Shown piece by piece: positions 21,050 through 34,536 of a DNA stretch of 64,000 nucleotides (positions are counted from its first letter, which is position 1; each line of letters starts with the position of its first letter). The stretch comes from Ananas comosus (taxonomy: Eukaryota > Streptophyta > Magnoliopsida > Poales > Bromeliaceae). The position numbers and the translations under genes are program-made. Where the stretch lies: positions 1-64,000 of the forward strand of contig NW_017893372.1 in NCBI RefSeq assembly GCF_001540865.1, given 5' to 3'. The notes beneath the pieces are model-generated. The model saw only the letters and a program-made list of their open reading frames with translations, had not been told where the DNA came from and did not search any database.

Positions 21050-22885
21050 AAGAATGTGAGACCACGTTTACTCACATTTTCCACTTGTAACTTCGAAAGT
21101 GCATTACCACTTTACAAACCTCGATGGTGGTGTGAGCCAATACTCAAGACCCCACACACTAACATCACCAGCCACTCGGCTTATGGAAGGGCTTATTCCT
21201 TCGCGGCTCTAGTGAACATCATCACCCTTCGAGATCAGGGCTACCCTTTTTTGTCCTTGTGGTGTGGATCTAGCAAGATCGGATCAACCAAACGAACGAT
21301 CCACCACCACAACACTATGTGCACAGTAGACTCTCTCGAATTTCTCACACAGGCACTCACCAGGTGGCACTTCACTACTTTGGCTATTTGGAAGCCGATA
21401 CCACCTTATCATCTTGTCTGTACCATCTCATTCTCAATTCCATTACCTTGGGGAACACACTCCGATCTGATCACCGGCATTGTTTAGAAGCAATATCGCT
21501 GGTGCATTTCCCAATCGTGAGTGCCCCAAAGCAATCGAGTCCTTGCTTTACCACGGGATGGCATACTCCCGCACATTCCAGATCTTAATCCTCTTGAGAG
21601 CATCATCCTCAACTCCAATTCTCACGTGGCTATTCATTATCCAAGTGTCTCCTAGAGACCATTTTACTTTCTCTTTATTCTCGACACCACAAGCCACATC
21701 CAACACTCCACGAACCCCTCGTTCGCGGATCTTAGCCCGACTCATTAATAGAGTTCTCGGCTACATCAATCATCGTTTTCCGCGAGTGGACCAAAAGGCC
21801 ACCAATCCTACGTAGGCTAGTCGCCTAACTCGTCTCAACGACGCCTAGCGTCTCTCGCTCGCAAGCGTAGGCCCAACCATCATCGGGCGACATTCTCATT
21901 GGAGAATTCGCGCACACTCCAACCAGGAGCATCCAAGTCTCCAAACCCTGTCAAGTCCTCGGGTCGGGTTGGTACACACTTGGTGTACTATCGATCTCAC
22001 GATCCAACGTATGGCATTCCACGTACTCGGGTCTAAGATCGAACTACCGTCCTGACCAAAACTCTCCACCCTACCTATAGGTATCAGGCCGCTTTCTCTC
22101 ACAGCTGACTGCTCGCCTGCCCAACGGGCCCAGGCTCCACAGTCCACAAATGGTCCATGCACGGGTCGTCCCCAAGCACTACCCGCCAACGTCGTCCTAC
22201 ACGACATGCTCTACAGAGCTACACACTCTATCGGCTCTTAGGCACCTAGTGCGAGCCACCAGCCCTCACGAGTGATCCATGGCCCGCTTCACACTTAGCC
22301 CTGCTGAAGTGCTACTGCCAATTCACTCGACCGGCTGAATCAAAACCGTACTCCACGAGTATCTATACTCGAGCGCTCTATGCCTCTATGACGTCTCACA
22401 CGAAGTCCAGCATCAGGCAGCTTAGCCTACGCACACCGGCCACACGAGCACAACTCGTCCACCTCAACTCGAGGTACTACTAGGCCCACAGGCCAAACTC
22501 GGCGCTAATCAATCAATTTCGCAACAGTGGTTCATCATCACTGTTCGATCTATCGAATCCGCATCCGAAATACTCTTGGAATATTCGGGTGTCCCCAAAC
22601 ATCCAGGCTCAACTCTCGCAATTTCCAATCCATTGCCTTGAGAGTCCTTTCACTATTCGATTTCCATTGCGAGCCTCGTTTCCTATCCAAAATCACCACT
22701 AGCCATTTGCTAGTACCATTGGCTTTCTACCTGCTCCAGCAGGCGTTACACTCTCATGATGCAAGCATGCTCAGGTGCCTACCGACCCGTCCACTCGGTC
22801 CCTACTATGCAATGTAATAATAGTAGCAACTGACCAATGGTGAATGCATGCTATGCTTCAACTTGAGATCATGCAAAAATATGCT
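21050..22885 (-). other. Non-coding block replacing pol in element E
   Basis: This stretch lies between gag and the polypurine tract, where protease, RT and integrase belong. It has no long ORF and no pol motif on either strand. It aligns over most of its length with 57990-59756 of element L, for example 21830-22200 with 58690-59060 and 22250-22500 with 59110-59360. It is therefore an inherited part of this family, not random deletion debris. Homology to element A's coding ends right after the gag-protease junction at ...GCAGGTATG. Confidence 0.75.
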
Positions 22886-23852
22886 TGCTCAGTTAACTCA
22901 TACCTGCCACGACGACGTCGACAATGGCAGGCACAGCAACTCGGGTTGCCTATCCATGGCCACTTGGCGCTCGTCGCGAACCCTCTGGTTGTAACGTCCT
23001 CAACGGCTGCTCCCCTGACCATGCCGCAGGTGGCACACTTGCAGGCTGTCCCGGAGAGGAATAGGCCGTCGCCCGTATCAAGGCCCGGCTATCACCCTGC
23101 GGACACTCGTCTCGCACATGGCCCGACAGCCCACACTTGAAGCACTTGCCCTCTCACTGCTCACACTATTGTGGAAAATGAGAGCCCCCACAAATCACAC
23201 ATCTCGCCGAGGACCGAATGTGATACGTCCCCGGAGCTCGAGATCGAGAGCGCGACTTCACGGAGGTCTGTTGGGAACTTGACTGACCATCATGTCCACT
23301 CACCGGTCGTCCTTTCCCCTTTTCATTGTAATACGACTCGCGCTTCTCTCACAGGAATTCATTGCCTTGCTCTATCCACAAGGCGCGATCCAGGACTTCA
23401 GTAAAAGTCTGCAACTTGAGCACCAGCACTGCCTGGTAAAGATCTGGCCGAAGTCCACGCACGAAGTAGTCGGCCTTATCCTTGTCGTTCCCCACCACGT
23501 TTGGGATGCAATGCACTATATGGGAAAACTCCCGCTCGTATTGGCTGACCGTGCGGCTTTCTTGTCGCAGCTTAAGGAACCTTTCCTTAAGCTTTCACTT
23601 CTCACTATCGGGGAAATAAGCAGAGAACATCATTCCCCGAAACTCTTCCCACGTTACAGGAGGGAGACTAGGCGGTCGATCTCGCTTGACGCCTTTCCAC
23701 CACACCTTCGCCGATTGTCTCAAATAGTGCACAGCTAGGTTTACCTTGTTTCGCTCCAATGTGTACAGATCCTCGAAGAGTGTTTCTATGGAATCGATCC
23801 ACATCTCAATGACCCACGGATCTGCATCTTCACCATCGAAGGTAGGCAGATC
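22886..23852 (-). pseudogene. gag: Element E gag, C-terminal part
   Basis: On the minus strand, 23852-23595 encodes a capsid segment (DPWVIEMWIDSIETLFEDLY, AVHYLRQSAKVWWKGVKRD) clearly related to gag of A and L. Frameshifts follow. A nucleocapsid zinc knuckle with CGLSGHVRDEC remains near 23095-23135. Coding ends near 22890 at GCAGGTATGAG with a stop soon after, exactly where A goes on into protease. The gene is cut at 23852 by solo LTR F and resumes at 28729. The product would be a non-autonomous Gag; this copy cannot make it. Confidence 0.8.
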
Positions 23853-25094
23853 TGTCACGCCCCGAGCTCCGACAATTTGGTCGGATTCGAGCATGCGACA
23901 GACGCCGAATGGACAGTACCTCCCCTGTCCGCCCAAGGCTCCAACAAAAAGTATATTACAAGCAATTCAACAGGAATAATTGCTAGATATGCACGGTTTG
24001 CACGAGGGCAAACAACAATCACAAGTGAAAGCATCGAACTAAACAAAACATCCTGTATACATGTCATTTGATTTCATTTGAATCAAACACAAGTAGTCTA
24101 TTTCATTCAATTACATCACAATTTCCTTTAACCAAAACATAATTTACATCATTTTTCACCTTACAATTTCAACATACAAAAGTTGAATACACAAGTGTAG
24201 GGTATGCCTATATAACTCCGGGGCCGCTATCTACGGCGCGAGTCCCTTACCTCGATCCTCCGCCACCCCGCTCGCGTACGGATCTGCATGGTTAGTGATA
24301 ATGAGAATTAGAACGAAGTTCCCAGTGGGTTCGGCCGCCGACCACGCCGATTCGCCCACTAGGTCTAATTCAGGCATATGTATTTCAATCAAGAAGAATA
24401 ACAAGCCAACTAATGCACTTCTAATACAATGCCTGCAAGAAAACGAATCACAGATAGATATTCATATACAAATACATGTTTATTATGCATGCATGTTCTT
24501 TTCACTTTCATTTGGCCTTTACCCAATCAACCTGGGGTGCTCCTGGTTTACCCCAACTCACAGTCCACATATCCATCTAACGGGGGAGGCACAAGGCACA
24601 ACCACCCGAAGGATCTTTGCCGGGCACGTCCACCCGTGGTGCGTTTCATCTCCGGAGTACACCGCTCGTGGAGGAGCAACCTCGCACAAGCCAGAACCAA
24701 TACATGTGAGTATGATCCCATCCTCATTTTGAGGAGGTTTGGCCAACCTGTCACAATTCTTACTGTCTCAATGCCGATGAATGGTTACTACCTATTCATG
24801 CACATACTGTCACTTGCCAACGTCATGGTGGTCCTAATGCTACAATACACATGATATCACCCGGGTTAAACCTTGTTTAACTATTCACTTATCAATGTCA
24901 ATCGAGTCACTAATGTCAATGTCGTCTTTGTTTACTACGGTCACGGTCATTTCTTACATTCACATGCATATAGGGTCTTTCACTATCCTTGTTCACATGG
25001 TTCTATATCATTACAATAATCTTACGCAGATAATTGTTACAACCAACATATACTGTTCATTACCCTACATGCAAGAATGCTATAATACCAGTAT

Positions 25095-27601
25095 TGTCAC
25101 GCCTCGGGGCTCAGCAGAAGCCTACCCGGCACGTGTCCAGACCCGCCATACGTCTACTACATATAAGGCGTCTACAAAAATTCGATAAATAAACAATAAT
25201 ACAAAGAGATCTAGTGATATCAGAGCATTGTACAACTAGTTCTATAACAACGAAAAGAACATAAGACTGGAAATTCACTAAATAAAAACATAAGTAAGTA
25301 CAACAGGAATCCCATAACAAGTGCTAAGTAAAGTACAAGGTGGTCTCTCTATAGATGGTACAAAACCTCTCCCTCTCACTAACACAAATGAAGAAGGAGT
25401 AACCACCTAGTGCAAAAAGAACTCTCCGCGAGCTAGCTACGCGACACCCTTGCTGCGATCCCTTGCCTCCGCCGGTGCCGAAGGCTCTGAAAAGGAAACA
25501 TAGAAACAGGGGCGTGAGAACTATTAAATAATAGTTCCCAGTGGGCAATTACTGACTTCAGTGAAATGCACCACTAGGCCCAAAACTACAGAAGAGGGTC
25601 AGTGTACAAATACAAACAAAAGCGATAAATGCACTGTAAATAATTAAATGAACGAGTACCCAATAATCATGATATCTCTACTTAGCATGATTTGCATAAG
25701 TAAGAAAGCAACTACTACAACTATATGCATATGAATACCCAACATGTAAATGTATGAATATGCAACTAACCCAATGTCCACAGTGTAATAGTAAGGATGT
25801 CATTGTTTACTATTCTGGTCAATGTTCACTTGTCACTTTATCTGTTTAAAGTTCAGCTCTGATAAGACCCACCCGAAGGCTGTCTGGCATAAGACCCACC
25901 CGAAGGCTGTCTGGCTTTGCCCCGCCTAATGGCCCCATGGTAGTCAACATTCCCACCCTAGGAATGAGCCTTTTCCACGGCAATCCACTTCGGCGCTCAA
26001 TCCCGCACGGCGAACGTATCGCGATGGCCAACTCAGGAGTGCCGGCTTGTAGGGAGCGACCCTCACAAGCATGTGCGAATGAGCACAATGGCAAGCATGC
26101 TATCAGTATATCTCAAGTACCAAGTCCTCATGTCCACAATATGGAATATGTCAACAACTATCTCATAGGCCTATCTCTATGTCATCATGTCTAAAACATG
26201 GAAGTAGGAGATGTCCAATGGCCTATCATTATGCCTCTAGGTAGCATTTTCATAGTTTACTAATTCCAAGTGCCCCTTTATGACACTTTTGTTCAACGAG
26301 TCCAAGCATGGTATTATTACGTTCAAGAATGCATAATACTCATCATTTCTAGCATAAGAGACATGTTCTCATTTACAAAGTTAAATACCTTCATAATGCA
26401 TGCAGCTTACACAGGTAGCTCTACTATATAGAGTGCAAATTTTCATCGTACATAATGCATGCATATTAAGTGCTCTAAAATTCTCATAAATCATATTTAG
26501 CATGAAAATGCATTAAAAAATAGTATACGAAAGGTTTAGAAAGCTTAGGGGCCATTTCGCCCCGTTTTCATGAAGCCAAACCCACCAATTTTTTGAACTT
26601 TTCGTTTCGCCGAACGAAGGTGTCCACTAGCCTCCTAGTGCCCTAAGGATGTAGGAACAAGTGTTACAAAAACCTCACGAACAAAAGGTAGCTCAAACAT
26701 TAAGCTTTTCAAGCTAAGGTGGGAAATACTCACCGAAAACGGTGAATATCTCTCTTGATCTCCAAAAGGGAGCAAGAATCCTTCAAAACCAACCTAAATG
26801 AAGGTTCTAATGAGATCAATCAAGATCAAAAAGCCTTAACTCGAAAATTCCCATTTCTAACCCTAGAATCCAAAATCTAGGGTTTCCTCAAGCAAAATCG
26901 AACAAAACATGTATCAAAAGGGAAATATATGTTACTAATCTCTTTAGAAGCTCCAAACCAAGCTCTAAGTGCTCTAGGGTTGGAGTTCCTTCCTCAATCA
27001 AGCTCCTAGTCCAAGCTCCAATGGTGGAAGAGCCTCTAATCAAGCAAAAAGGGCAAAAGAGAGGTTTAATCCACCAAAACTTAAGCTAAAAGAGAATCAA
27101 AACCAAATGGAGTGGTGGAGAGGGCAACCCTACCTCTTCCTCTGCTGTTCCAAGCTCAGGGAGAGGTCCAAGGGGCGTGGGTGCTATATAGAATAGGCAC
27201 AATCGCAAAAACACCCCTGCAGTTCGAACTGCTCAGAAACTGCACTGCGTACCGGTACACGAGCCCGCGTACCGGTACACAACCCACGAAAATGCCAAAC
27301 CCGAGCCTCGGGTTCGCTGGGAAGTGTTCTGTGTACCGGTACACGAGCTTGTACCGGTACAGCCATCAACCCAGTACCGGTACAGCAAGCAATCCCGTAC
27401 CGGTACACGGCCAGCTGATGACTACCCGAGAGCTGACCAAAAATCCGACTTTTCGGATTTTGGTGCCAAGCTTAAAACCTCCATTCTCGGGGCTCGAACC
27501 ATAGGTCGGAATACTGTCAACGACCCACCAAAAAGTCTGGAAAAGCTCATAACACAATCAATCACTCGAACCCCGCAATTTGCAAGGTGCAGTGCGTTAC
27601 A
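25095..27601 (-). mobile_element. Solo LTR G1, inside F, target duplication AGTAT
   Basis: 2507 bp, TGTCACG to CGTTACA on the + strand, with a perfect AGTAT duplication at 25090-25094 and 27602-27606. It matches G2 and G3 in reverse. Six copies of the palindrome GTACCGGTAC lie between 27249 and 27406, beside a CCCGAGCCTCGGG inverted repeat. It lies within F and so is younger than F. No gene is present. Confidence 0.94.
27249..27406. repeat. GTACCGGTAC palindrome cluster in G1
   Basis: Six perfect copies of the 10-bp palindrome occur (starts 27249, 27269, 27333, 27351, 27374, 27397), most extended to the 12-bp palindrome TGTACCGGTACA on at least one side. They are unevenly spaced, so this is not a tandem array. 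They fall about 195-350 bp from the LTR start. A protein-binding or hairpin role is inference only. Confidence 0.9.
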
Positions 27602-28133
27602 AGTATGCTCAAGAAAGGACATAGACATAGAAAGAGATCCGATGTTTCCGGATAGCACCCCCCACCTTTATGTGTCACAAGGATGCCACGGTTCCGATTT
27701 CACGATTTTTGGGCTCGTTCGCCGCGAGCTACGGCAATCTGTACTATTTCAGCTTGTTTTCTTAATATCTTCGCGCACGCTCATCGTATCGCCGAACCGA
27801 GTGCACTGATGCGTTCGTAGACCTACCAATTAGGTTAAAATGAGATCAAATCCAAGTTTGAACCAAAAAATCACAAAACCCTAAATATAGGTCCCTTAAC
27901 AAAGTCATCTTCCCCAACATAGGTCCTTAAACATGAGAAACTTGGGGAAAGCACTCTAATTCATCTCCTAGAAGTATACTAGAAGGAAAAATCCAAACCC
28001 TAGCTCAAAACCTATGAGAACTCACCTTGGGAGTCCAAAACCTTCCTTCAAAACCTTGATCTAGCTTGCTCTTCACCTTGGAGAGCTTCTTCTCCAAGCT
28101 TTTCTCCTCCAAACCCTCATTGGTCCAAGCCCT

Positions 28134-28134
<1 letters not shown>

Positions 28135-28164
<30 letters not shown>

Positions 28165-28194
28165 AAGGATTTTTAGAGAGAGAGAGAGAGAGAA
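28135..28194. repeat. GA-rich microsatellite in solo LTR F
   Basis: Two runs of AG dinucleotides, about 26 and 20 bases long, are separated by a short AGAAGGATTTTT stretch. It corresponds to the purine/pyrimidine tract that follows the ACCGGT cluster in the related LTRs. Confidence 0.9.
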
Positions 28195-28728
28195 GGTTTG
28201 TGTTTGGGTGTGAGGGAAATAAGAGCTAACCCTAACCCTCACCCATATACAATCATCTCATGTAACATTTGCACTTAAACCCATCTCAATTTCATTTTTG
28301 CAACCAGCCCTTACTAGGCATTTTCAAGTTCGGGGACCGGTCTCTCCCCTTCAGGGATCGGTTCCCGAGAGCTACCTTGCACTCTGCGCAGAAGGGGACC
28401 GGTCTCTCCCCGATGAAACCGGTCTCGGGGGACCGGTCTCTCACCTAGGGACCGGTTCCCGAGAGCTCAGTTTCTAGGATTTAGCCGATTTTTCCCTCTG
28501 CTTGGCTGATCCACGTTTGGGAACCGGTCTCTTACCCAAGGGACTGGTCCCCGAGAGTAAAAATTCTGGGAATTTTCCAGATTTGCAGTTTTACTCTCTC
28601 GGGTCCCTTTATACTTCATATATAGACTCCAATGCACTTTTAGCCTATAGTAACTCATTCCTTTCCGCGTTCCGCTCATTTCGATGGGACTCGGCACAAC
28701 TTACGGGGAGGTGTTATGTTACAAGATC

Positions 28729-29050
28729 AAACTTCTTAAAAGTCATGAGGGCCGCTAAGGCTCGCTCCCTCTCCGCCACAATCTCTGGGCCAACAGGAGT
28801 CGAATCACTCGACCCCAACGGAATCGCCTCCGTTGCAACTCCCGGCTGTCCTCGACCAGCCGCAACTGGTGCTGCCCCAGCCGATCCACAGTTTTCTGGA
28901 GTCGTTCCATTCGCTCATCCTGGCGCATGGCAGCCTCCTGCTGTCGCTGCACCATATCAGCTTGTTGCCTCATCACTCCTACGAGTGTGGCCAATTGATC
29001 ACGAAACTCCGAGTCTCCGCTTGCGTCGGTTTGCTCAGGGACACTACTTG
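28729..29050 (-). pseudogene. gag: Element E gag, N-terminal part
   Basis: Minus-strand codons from 29050 down read SSVPEQTDASGDSEF, then a Gln-rich heptad-like stretch (RQQADMVQRQQEAAMRQ), a likely coiled coil of the kind at the start of the J and L gags. The frame shifts near 28830 and the piece joins the capsid part at 23852 once LTR F is removed. It is cut on its N-terminal side by solo LTR G2. Confidence 0.75.
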
Positions 29051-31674
29051 TGTAACACACTGGACCTTTGCAAATTGCGAGGTCCGAGCGATTGGCCGTG
29101 TTCTGAATTTTTCCAGACTTTCTGGTGGGTCGTTGATAGTGTTCCGACCTATGGCTCGCATCCCGAGAATTGTAGTATTTTATGTAGCGCTAAGCTCACT
29201 AAAGAGTTGGACTTAGCCTACCCTCGGATTGCATTCTGCACGAGGTGTAACCGGTGACAGGTCGATGGTTGTACCGGTACACATTTTGTACCGGTACACC
29301 CTTGATGGTCGTACCGGTACACTTGTGGCAGATTTCAAACCCGAGCCTCGGGTTTGCGTTTTCGTAGGATGTGTACCGGTACACCTTTCTCGGTACCGCT
29401 ACACTTTGGCAGAATCTGGAGCAGTTGAACTGCAGGGGTTTGTTCGCAATTGTGGCATCTCTATTAGTACCCCCACGCTCTAGAGTCTTTCCTGAGCTTG
29501 GCACCAGCAAGGAGGAGGTAAGGGACTCTCCACACCTCTCATTCCTTTTCCTTGATTTTGCTTGGATTTTTAGAGTTTAAACACCTCTTTTTGCTCCTTT
29601 TTGGGTATGGAGGCTTTTCTACCATTAGAGCTTGACTTGGAGCTAGTGGAGTTTGATCTTGGAATTTAAAGGGTTAGAACCTTGATTGAAGCTTCTAAGA
29701 GTTTAGTAACTCCCTTCTCTCCTCTAGATTTTGGTTTGAAGCTTTATACTATGAAACCTAGATTGGAGATTTAGGGCTTATTTTGGGCGTTTTGATTTTA
29801 GGCTTTGGAGCTTGATTGATTGGATTAGAACCTCCTCTAGGATAGATTGGAAGGGATTTAGCTCTCTTTTGGAGCTTGAGAGAGATTTTCCACTCATATT
29901 AGTGAGTTTAGCCTTTTGCTAAAATTGTTAAAGTTTGATCTTATAAGATGATCGTAATGCCTTGTATCTTGTCGCTCATTACTTTTAGGGTAATTTGAGA
30001 CTCGGGGACAACTTTGTTCGGCGAATCGAGACCCTACGCGACGTTCGGTGGGTTTGACCTAGCTACATATGAGAAATTCTCATATATGGTTATTTACGTT
30101 CCGTAAATTGAAAAAGTATGCATGTTCATATCAAATATATTTATTATGATTTTAGAATGCTTAAAATGCATATGTCATATATGATGAAATTTTGGACCTC
30201 TATGTAGTAGAGAGAGTTGCTTGGAGATCCTTGTTGCATTTGGCATTCTCTATGAGGCTTGTTTCATGCTTCTATAGTATAAATGAGTTCGGATTCATGC
30301 ATTTAAACTTGAGGTTACTGTGACATGGAAGAGACAAATTGCCATTTAGAAGGTATGAACTAGAGAGCTAATGTCATAAAGCGGCATTGAGCTCGGGACA
30401 TGTGAGAACCTAGTGATAGGGCCATTGAGGGATTTGGAATACATATTGAACATCAAATTGCTTAATGTCATCAAGGGGCCTAGGCGTAGCAAATGCTAAA
30501 ACTTCACATTGTGACTTAGACTAGATCTTCGGGATCTAGTTATGATACCATGTTAGAGACATGAGGATTGGATATTTGAAACTTGGACTATGCTTGCTGC
30601 CATTTGTGCTCATTTCGCCACATGCTTGTGAGGGTCGCTCCTACAAGCCGGCACTCCGGAGTTAGCCTACGCGATACGTTGCTCGTGCGGTATTGAGAAA
30701 GCCTACGGGGTCGAGTGGGACAGACACATTCCAAGAGTAGGGATGTCGGGCTACCACAGACACTTAGGCGACAAGCTGGACTACCTTGAGTAGGTCCTTA
30801 AATTGGAAAGGAAATCGACACGGTGTTTAATTGGACTATCACTACATAGATAGGATTAGTAGTTGGATTACTTGGACACCTTACGATATAGCATTAGTAC
30901 ATTTAGTACACTTGCCGGTTTCATTATTGCTCGTATGTACTCGTTGTTTGGGTAGAGTTTACCCTTATGCATTGACATATGGCATCGTGAGGTTTACTTT
31001 GCTTTTTATGTTGAGACTATTAGTATGCATCGGATATATTACCTTATGATAGCGTAGATGTACATTACCATGACATCATGCTTATTGGAGACAAGTAGTA
31101 TAGCATTTCATTCATACTTTCTTTCAGCAGTTTTCGTGTGCGCTATTTATTGCTATTATTATTGCATTTACCCCTTTTCTTTTGGCCTAGTGGTGCATTG
31201 ACTGAGGTCAGTAATTGCCACTGGGAACTATAATATTATAGTTCTCATGCCCTCTTTTTCTCGATGTTTTACAGAGCCTTCACTCAGGGTGAGGCGAAGG
31301 ATCGCGGGAAGGGAGTTGCTTCGGCTAGCTTCCTTCGAAGACGAGTTGCTAGGGTGTCTACCTCTCGATTTTTATTTCCTTTGCGAGAGGTTGAGAGTTC
31401 TACCAGTGTATAGAGACCACAGTTTTTGTACTTTTGAGAACAGATATTGTACTACTTTATGATTTCTTTTATTGTCTAGCCTTACTTCTTTACCTTTGTG
31501 TAGATGATAGAACTTTACTCGCTTTGATATCATTAGATGCTATTATTTCGTTTCTTCTATTTGTTCTATCTGCTTGCTTTTACTTCCGCTTTTATTGTAG
31601 ACGCCTTATATGTGTAGACATATGGCGGGTCTGGGCAGCTACCCGGGAGGGCCTCCGCCGTCCCGGGCGTGACA
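29051..31674 (+). mobile_element. Solo LTR G2
   Basis: About 2.62 kb, TGTAACACACTGG to GGGCGTGACA. It closely matches G3 (38984-41662) throughout. Flanks are ACTTG on the left and CTTG on the right, a target duplication with one A shared or lost. E's gag start lies on the right side, so G2 split the first codons of gag. Four perfect and two altered GTACCGGTAC palindromes lie at 29247-29402. No coding sequence is present. Confidence 0.9.
29271..29402. repeat. GTACCGGTAC palindrome cluster in G2
   Basis: Perfect copies start at 29271, 29288, 29311 and 29373. Degenerate ones occur at about 29247 and 29391. The position within the LTR (about 195-350 bp) equals that in G1 and G3. Confidence 0.88.
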
Positions 31675-31906
31675 CTTGTCCCCTCCCGACCGATATAGAC
31701 GAAGATCGTCTATGTGGTGCATCGCTTTCTGAAACAGATAACTCGGTTAGCTCTCGACCAACTTCGGTTGAACACGAGACCACTAACACCGACTCAAAAG
31801 CCAATCAGGCGAAAGTCAACACAGGACGTCTATTCTCGTCACTCGGCTTCATGTTGTGCGCCACAACATAAACACACTCGGTCGAGAATAAAATCATACC
31901 TTGAGG
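31675..31906 (-). other. Element E leader and gag start remnant
   Basis: This piece matches L's leader at 61085-61262 in reverse (GGCGAAAGTC, then CTATTCTCGTCACT and CACTCGG.TGAGAATA blocks). A minus-strand ATG near 31720 could be the gag start, but it is out of frame with the codons on the far side of G2. Confidence 0.65.
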
Positions 31907-34350
31907 TGTAACACTCCACATCCCTCGTAAGTCGTGCCGAGTTCCGTCAAAACGAGCGGAACCGGAATTGAACGAGTTAAAGTGGACCCTAAGTGCATTG
32001 GAGTTCATAAACGGAGCAAAAAGGGACCCCGAGAGCAAATTTGAAAATCTGGCTAAGTCCCAGATTTTGAGCTCTCGGGGACCGGTCCCTGAAGAGAGAC
32101 CGGTCCCCGTGCGCGTAGCCGCCAGGAATCCTGAGGCATCCGGTCCCTGTGTGAGACCGGTCCTCGGAGACCGTCCCTGACGGGCAACCGTCCCTCGCTG
32201 CGTAACCAGCCGAAAATTCGAAAAATTTGGCTAATTCTGGAAAACCCCGTTGGGGGAACCGGTCCCTGTCGGGAGACCGTCCCAAGGCGAAAACGCCCAG
32301 TCCTGGGCAGTTCAAGTGGAAACAAGTGGAGGGGCTTAAGTGCAATTATTACAACAACTTTATATGGGCCATCCCCTCTCTCCTACAGCCATTTCTCTCC
32401 TCCTCTCTTATTTTCTCTCTTTCTCTCTCTAGAACTCCTCTAGAACTTGAGAAGAAGAAGAAGAACTTGGGAAGAAGGTGATTTTGGTGCCTTGGAGTTC
32501 TAGGACTCTCCAACAAGAAGAATACTTGGTGGAGCTTGGACTAGAGGTAAGTTTTTGTAAGGTTTTCCTCTAGGTTTGAATTTTGTTAAGAGATTTGGAG
32601 CTTTGTGCTCCTTAGAGGTTTAGAAGCCTCTTTTGACGACGCATGAATACAATGGAACCCATGAGAGCTCAAGGTGCCTCATCATGGTGAATCCTTGGAA
32701 GTAATGTTTAGGAGCCCTAAGGTTGGTACCAAAGGTCTAGAAACTTAGTTAGGATGCTTCTTAGATGAATGCCTTATGCTATTCCTTGCGTAAGGGTTGG
32801 ATCGGATTCAGGGAAAACCTAAATGGCAATATTAGGGCTTGAATTTGGGGTTTTTGCCCTAGGATTTTTCGGGACAAATTGACCCCGTAGAAACCTAATT
32901 GGGGGGCCCTTAAACAAGTTGGACAACTTCGTTTAATATTTCGAAAATGTAGAATATAGTTCATTGTACAAAAAGCCTAAATATGGACACTATTTTGATT
33001 ATACGGCGTGGAATCGGCTTTCGTAAAGTGCGGGGCCTTAATATTCTAACACCCACACGACCAATAGAGTGGGGCTGCACGCCGGATCGTTGGATTCCCC
33101 TCTATGTCTATTTCCTATTCTTGAGCATATACATATACCCATTCATGCATAGTAGGGTAGCTACATGTGGAACTTGGTTTGACTTCATTTGTATGCTCTC
33201 TAACGTCTTGAACATAGAGAATGATACAACCAAAATGGACATTGTGATTGAGACCCTCAATGTGTGAATGTAAGAATGGACTTGGACATTAGTAAAAAGC
33301 GGTGTCATTGACATATAAACAAGAATTGCATTGAGAGATGACCGTTGATTATAGTTTGACCCGTAATGACATTGGTCGAAGATAAAGCCTTGAGATGTGC
33401 AAGAATAAATAGGGTAGAGACCTATTGTGATATTGGCATTGTGACTAATGGCATCTGATTCCTCAAGTTAGGATTAAATCGATACTCACCTTTCGTCTTG
33501 GCTTGAGGGAGGTCGCCTCCCTCAGCGGGCGCTCCGAGTTGGTCACTCACTGGGCGGGGAAAGTCCCACCAGTTGATGGTCCCTAGGAGGTTAGAGTCCC
33601 CCGTTATTAAGGGATTTTTGGGTTGTGAGTTATTGGGGTTAACAGAGTTAACCGGTAAGATTGGTAACGAGCCCAAAGTTTGATTATGATTGGAGCATGC
33701 ATGCATTTCCATTTTCGCATTGAAATTGTATATCTACTGACTCTTTCTTGCAGGCATAGTATTAGTTGCATTAGTAATGTTACTTTTTCTTCCTTTGATA
33801 ATACTTATGACTGGATAGACCTATGTGGTAAGTCGGCGGGGTTCGGATGCCGAGCCCACTGGAAACTCGTTGTAGTTCTCACACACTAACCCTAGCAGGT
33901 CCATAGTACCTGAGCAGGGCGGCGGAGGACGCAGCAGGGTTTGGCGCCGTAGGTAGCGCCACCGGGACTTAGCATTTTGTAGTCATTCCCTTTTTTATAT
34001 CATGTATCAACTTTATTTTGTGATTAGAAAATGAAAATGTAAACAATCATGTATTTGGTGGATGACTAAATGTAAAAAGAGATGATGGTTAATGGAATGT
34101 AATAACTTTGTTTATCTTGAATTTGGTTTAAAAGAATCAAAATATCATGTGTGTTTTATATTTAGCTTAGAAGCTTTCGCTTCCGTTGTTGCTTGCTCCT
34201 CGAGCAAGCCTTGTATTTATATCTGCAATTCTCTTGTAATTGCTTAATTAACGTGTTGTTAGAGCCTTGGGCGGACAGGGAGGCTCTGTCCGTTCGGCGT
34301 CTGTTGACGTGACCCGAACCCGACCAAATTGTGGGGATTGGGGCGTGACA
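31907..34350 (+). mobile_element. Solo LTR I, target duplication TTGAG
   Basis: 2444 bp from TGTAACACTCCAC to GGGGCGTGACA. The left flank is TTGAG plus one extra G (31901-31906) and the right flank is TTGAG (34351-34355). E's leader is continuous across it when compared with 61085-61440. Its start is nearly identical to that of H read in reverse. ACCGGT-type palindromes lie at about 32090-32280, then a CT-rich tract. No gene is present. Confidence 0.9.
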
Positions 34351-34524
34351 TTGAGTCCTGCCTCTAACTTACGTTTATAGAGGTAATGACACGACCCAAT
34401 CCAATTTACCTTTCGCCACGTGTCGCAAGTTCTCATCTCTCACGAGCCTTATTCTCCTACGGTTTCACTATCCAGGGGTCTCCTAGGTCTGTCTAAACCG
34501 TTCGCGTCCCATTCTCTAATTTAT

Positions 34525-34536
34525 GCTCTGATACCA
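34525..34536 (-). other. tRNA-Met primer binding site, element E
   Basis: GCTCTGATACCA is the reverse complement of TGGTATCAGAGC. It lies nine bases from E's 5' LTR (34546) and fixes E's orientation. The leader continues leftward to the I insertion. Confidence 0.93.

Larger units (their letters stand above)
23853..28723 (-). mobile_element. Solo LTR, family F/H/I, with target duplication AGATC
   Basis: The + strand runs TGTCACGCCCC to TGTTACA, the mirror of a minus-strand LTR. A perfect AGATC duplication flanks it (23848-23852 and 28724-28728), and E's gag reads on across it. Without nested LTR G1 it is about 2.36 kb. Its start in reverse (TGTAACATAACACC...) is close to H and I, so these three are one family. 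ACCGGT palindromes lie at about 28336-28550. No coding sequence is present. Confidence 0.93.

Noticed and set aside
21050..22885. Degraded pol in element E
   Set aside because: No RT, RNase H or integrase motif in any frame, and the block aligns with the equally pol-free block of L.
28502..29257. 251-codon + strand ORF
   Set aside because: It crosses from LTR F through antisense gag of E into LTR G2, so it cannot be one gene.
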